A stretch of DNA of 6,857 nucleotides from Pseudomonadota bacterium (GTDB lineage: Bacteria > Pseudomonadota > Alphaproteobacteria > HIMB59 > GCA-002718135), in contig JAQBWI010000058.1 of the NCBI GenBank assembly GCA_027625355.1, positions 1-6,857 on the forward strand, in the 5' to 3' direction. Each line of letters begins with the position of its first letter. Position 1 is the stretch's first letter. Below are positions 4,941-6,857 of the stretch, in pieces. The translations under genes and the position numbers were made by a program. Below the pieces are notes generated by a model, which was given only the letters and a program-made list of their open reading frames with translations, was not told the origin of the DNA and did not search any database.

Positions 4941-6857
4941 TCACATAAAAGTATAAGGATCCACATCTATAACAACCCTAACAGCAGAGGGTATTTTTAC
5001 CGAGCTAACCATTTTTTTAGTGAAAATATTAAGGTTTTTCCTACTTTTTCCTTTTAAAAGAATTCTATATCGAAACTGACCCTTCAATAAATTAATAGGA
5101 GCCTCTACTGGACCCAGAACACTAAAATCTTCTGAATATTTTCTAAAATAAACTAATTGTTGAGAGATTTTTTCAACATTTCCTTTGGAAGGACCAGATA
5201 TGATAATGGATGTCATAAAACCAAATGGGGGAATATTAAATTGTTTCCTTTCCAAAAGAGCTTGTTGAACAAAAGATGTGCGGTCCCTTTTTTCCAACGA
5301 TTGAATAATGGGCTGCTCAGGATAATAAGTCTGAATAATTACATTACCAGTTTGTTGTGATCTCCCTGCTCTGCCACTAACTTGTTGCAACATATTATAT
5401 GTCTTCTCAATAGCGCGCATATCACCTCCGAATAATCCTGCATCAGCATCAATCACACCTACTAATGATAAATTAGGAAAGTCATAACCCTTTGCCATTA
5501 TTTGAGTAGCCACAATAATATCAATTTCTTTATTCGAAAATTTATCAATTAATTCTTTTATTTTTTTTGGTGAATTAATGAGATCGCTCGACATCACGCT
5601 TATAACTTTATCTGGAAAAGATTGTGTAAGTTCTTCCGCTATTCTCTCGACTCCAGGGCCAATAAATTTAATGGAATCTTTGGCAAGACACTTAGGGCAA
5701 TTATATGACATCTCTTCAATACTGCCACACTGATGACAAAGTAAACGTTTTTTTTGTTGATGCATCACTAACCAAGAGGAACATTGTGAGCATTGATGTC
5801 TGTATCCACAATCAACACATAGACTCAAAGGGGAATACCCTCTTCTATTTAAAAAAATTAAGGCTTGTTCCTTATTTGATAAACATTTCTCAATCTCTTT
5901 TTTAAGAAGAGCAGAAATCCATTGATTTTTTTCTAACTTATTTTTTGATAAATCAACTAAACTGATTTGAGGAAGTGGCAAACCTGAATATTGCTTCGAT
6001 AAAAAAACGTGATGATATTTTTTATGATTAATATTATTAATAGTCTCTAAAGAAGGAGTAGCAGAGGCAAGGATCAATTTATTTTTTTCAAAATTTGCTT
6101 TTACTACCGCAAGATCTCTTGCCTGATAGCGTATATTGTCTTCTTGTTTATACGATGAGTCATGCTCTTCATCAATCACGGTTAGTCCTAAATTTGTAAA
6201 CGGTAAAAAGAGACTTGACCGTGCTCCAATAACAACAATAGGTTCTCCAGCATAACATTTGTGCCAAATTTCTTTACGTCTTTTAGGTGTAATTTTAGAG
6301 TGCCATATGTTTACATCCATTCCAAACCTCTCCTTAAATCTATTTTCAAATTGAGGTGTTAAACTTATCTCCGGCACCATAATGAGTATTTGTTTTGATT
6401 TATTAATTTCTTGCTCAATTAGATCAAAATATACTTCTGTCTTTCCAGAACCTGTGACACCCTCCAATACAATAGGCTTATTGGAGCTCTTTTGAGTTTT
6501 AATAATATCTTGTTTCGCTTTATCCTGTTCATTATTTAATATGGTTGGTTTAAAAGTTGGTTCACTTAGAATTTTATCATCTCGTTCGTAACTAATGATA
6601 TCTTTATTAATCGTAAATAATTTCAGGACTGATCCTATAGGAGCTAAGGTGTAATCACTTACCCATTTTAAAAACTTTATATTTATCTCATTGAGTTGAA
6701 TACCTTTTATAACTATCTCTATTTTTTTAATAATATAGTCTGGTTTACTAACATCAGCCTGCATGATCATTCCTACTTCCATCGCTTTTCCAAAAGGTAC
6801 GATCACTATTTGACCTACTTCTAAAGTCTGATCATCTGAATCATAGGTAAAAACTTG
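4941..6857 (-). CDS. priA: Primosomal replication-restart helicase PriA, 5' end cut by window edge
   Basis: PriA is a 3'-to-5' superfamily 2 DNA helicase that recognises abandoned replication forks and reloads the replisome. The reading frame stays open to the right window edge, giving 638 visible residues. By comparison with remembered E. coli PriA, only about 15 N-terminal residues are missing. Numbering from the first visible codon, the 3'-end DNA-binding domain includes VPFGK (20-24) and FLKWVSDYTLAPIG (62-75). Helicase motifs are GVTGSGKTE (133-141), DEEHDSSYKQ (229-238), SATPS (265-269), ATQIMAKGYDFP (451-462) and QVSGRAGR (492-499). Eight zinc-binding cysteines (347, 350, 356, 359, 374, 377, 387, 390) keep the spacing I recall for E. 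coli. The end VIDVDPYTFM matches the family's VLDVDP terminus. The segment between the DNA-binding domain and Walker A is short, with little room for a winged-helix domain. The stop is TGA, while the other complete genes here use TAA. Confidence 0.97.
   Translation of the reverse strand, partial: QVFTYDSDDQTLEVGQIVIVPFGKAMEVGMIMQADVSKPDYIIKKIEIVIKGIQLNEINIKFLKWVSDYTLAPIGSVLKLFTINKDIISYERDDKILSEPTFKPTILNNEQDKAKQDIIKTQKSSNKPIVLEGVTGSGKTEVYFDLIEQEINKSKQILIMVPEISLTPQFENRFKERFGMDVNIWHSKITPKRRKEIWHKCYAGEPIVVIGARSSLFLPFTNLGLTVIDEEHDSSYKQEDNIRYQARDLAVVKANFEKNKLILASATPSLETINNINHKKYHHVFLSKQYSGLPLPQISLVDLSKNKLEKNQWISALLKKEIEKCLSNKEQALIFLNRRGYSPLSLCVDCGYRHQCSQCSSWLVMHQQKKRLLCHQCGSIEEMSYNCPKCLAKDSIKFIGPGVERIAEELTQSFPDKVISVMSSDLINSPKKIKELIDKFSNKEIDIIVATQIMAKGYDFPNLSLVGVIDADAGLFGGDMRAIEKTYNMLQQVSGRAGRSQQTGNVIIQTYYPEQPIIQSLEKRDRTSFVQQALLERKQFNIPPFGFMTSIIISGPSKGNVEKISQQLVYFRKYSEDFSVLGPVEAPINLLKGQFRYRILLKGKSRKNLNIFTKKMVSSVKIPSAVRVVIDVDPYTFM

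Noticed and set aside
2526..5905. Plus-strand open frames of 60-71 codons at 2526-2741, 4681-4866, 5157-5360 and 5705-5905, plus one at 719-922.
   Set aside because: All lie antisense to firmly identified genes (one runs slightly past a gene start), show no recognisable domains, and are of a length expected by chance.
6804..6806. GTG at 6806 as the priA start.
   Set aside because: The frame stays open to the window edge, and the 17 residues before it (ending LEVGQI) match the PriA N-terminal domain, so the true start is outside the window.
1..6857. A hidden novel system, mobile element, CRISPR array or RNA gene.
   Set aside because: Nearly every base is accounted for by six conserved housekeeping genes; no repeats, tRNA-like folds or foreign-looking genes were seen.

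Overview
The window is an ordinary, well-conserved housekeeping locus, read entirely on the minus strand. In transcription order, from the right end leftward, it holds priA (5' end cut by the window edge), a 120-bp spacer, then atpH-atpA-atpG-atpD-atpC. The five atp genes encode the delta, alpha, gamma, beta and epsilon subunits of the F1 sector of ATP synthase; atpC is cut by the left edge. No RNA gene, mobile element, CRISPR array or clear terminator was seen. The only non-coding stretch longer than 11 bp is the priA-atpH spacer (4821-4940).

The organism is most likely an AT-rich alphaproteobacterium, plausibly a marine SAR11-like or other Rickettsiales-type lineage with a small genome. F1 genes stand alone without the F0 genes (atpB, atpE, atpF), the usual alphaproteobacterial split. 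The PriA core has the alphaproteobacterial look (GGDMRAIEKT, then QVSGRAGR). Gamma carries an acidic insert before the conserved LLPKNVS segment. Base composition is low in G+C: hand counts of single 60-base lines range from about 20% in atpH to about 45% in atpD. The placement is inference from remembered family features; no database search was done.

The atp genes are packed as one operon. atpH/atpA and atpD/atpC overlap by one base (TAATG), atpA and atpG are 2 nt apart, and atpG and atpD are 11 nt apart. The two genes whose products are needed in three copies per complex (atpA, atpD) share the same ribosome-binding arrangement, AAGGGGG followed by 4 nt and ATG. The other three genes have weaker or differently arranged signals. 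A candidate promoter (TTGACG, 19 bp, TACATT) lies in the spacer before atpH.

PriA restarts stalled replication forks and has no functional link to ATP synthesis; the adjacency looks like inherited gene order. Its most notable trait is an N-terminal part about 75 residues shorter than in E. coli PriA, where the winged-helix domain would be. I found no convincing undescribed system here. The findings are modest, sequence-level observations.
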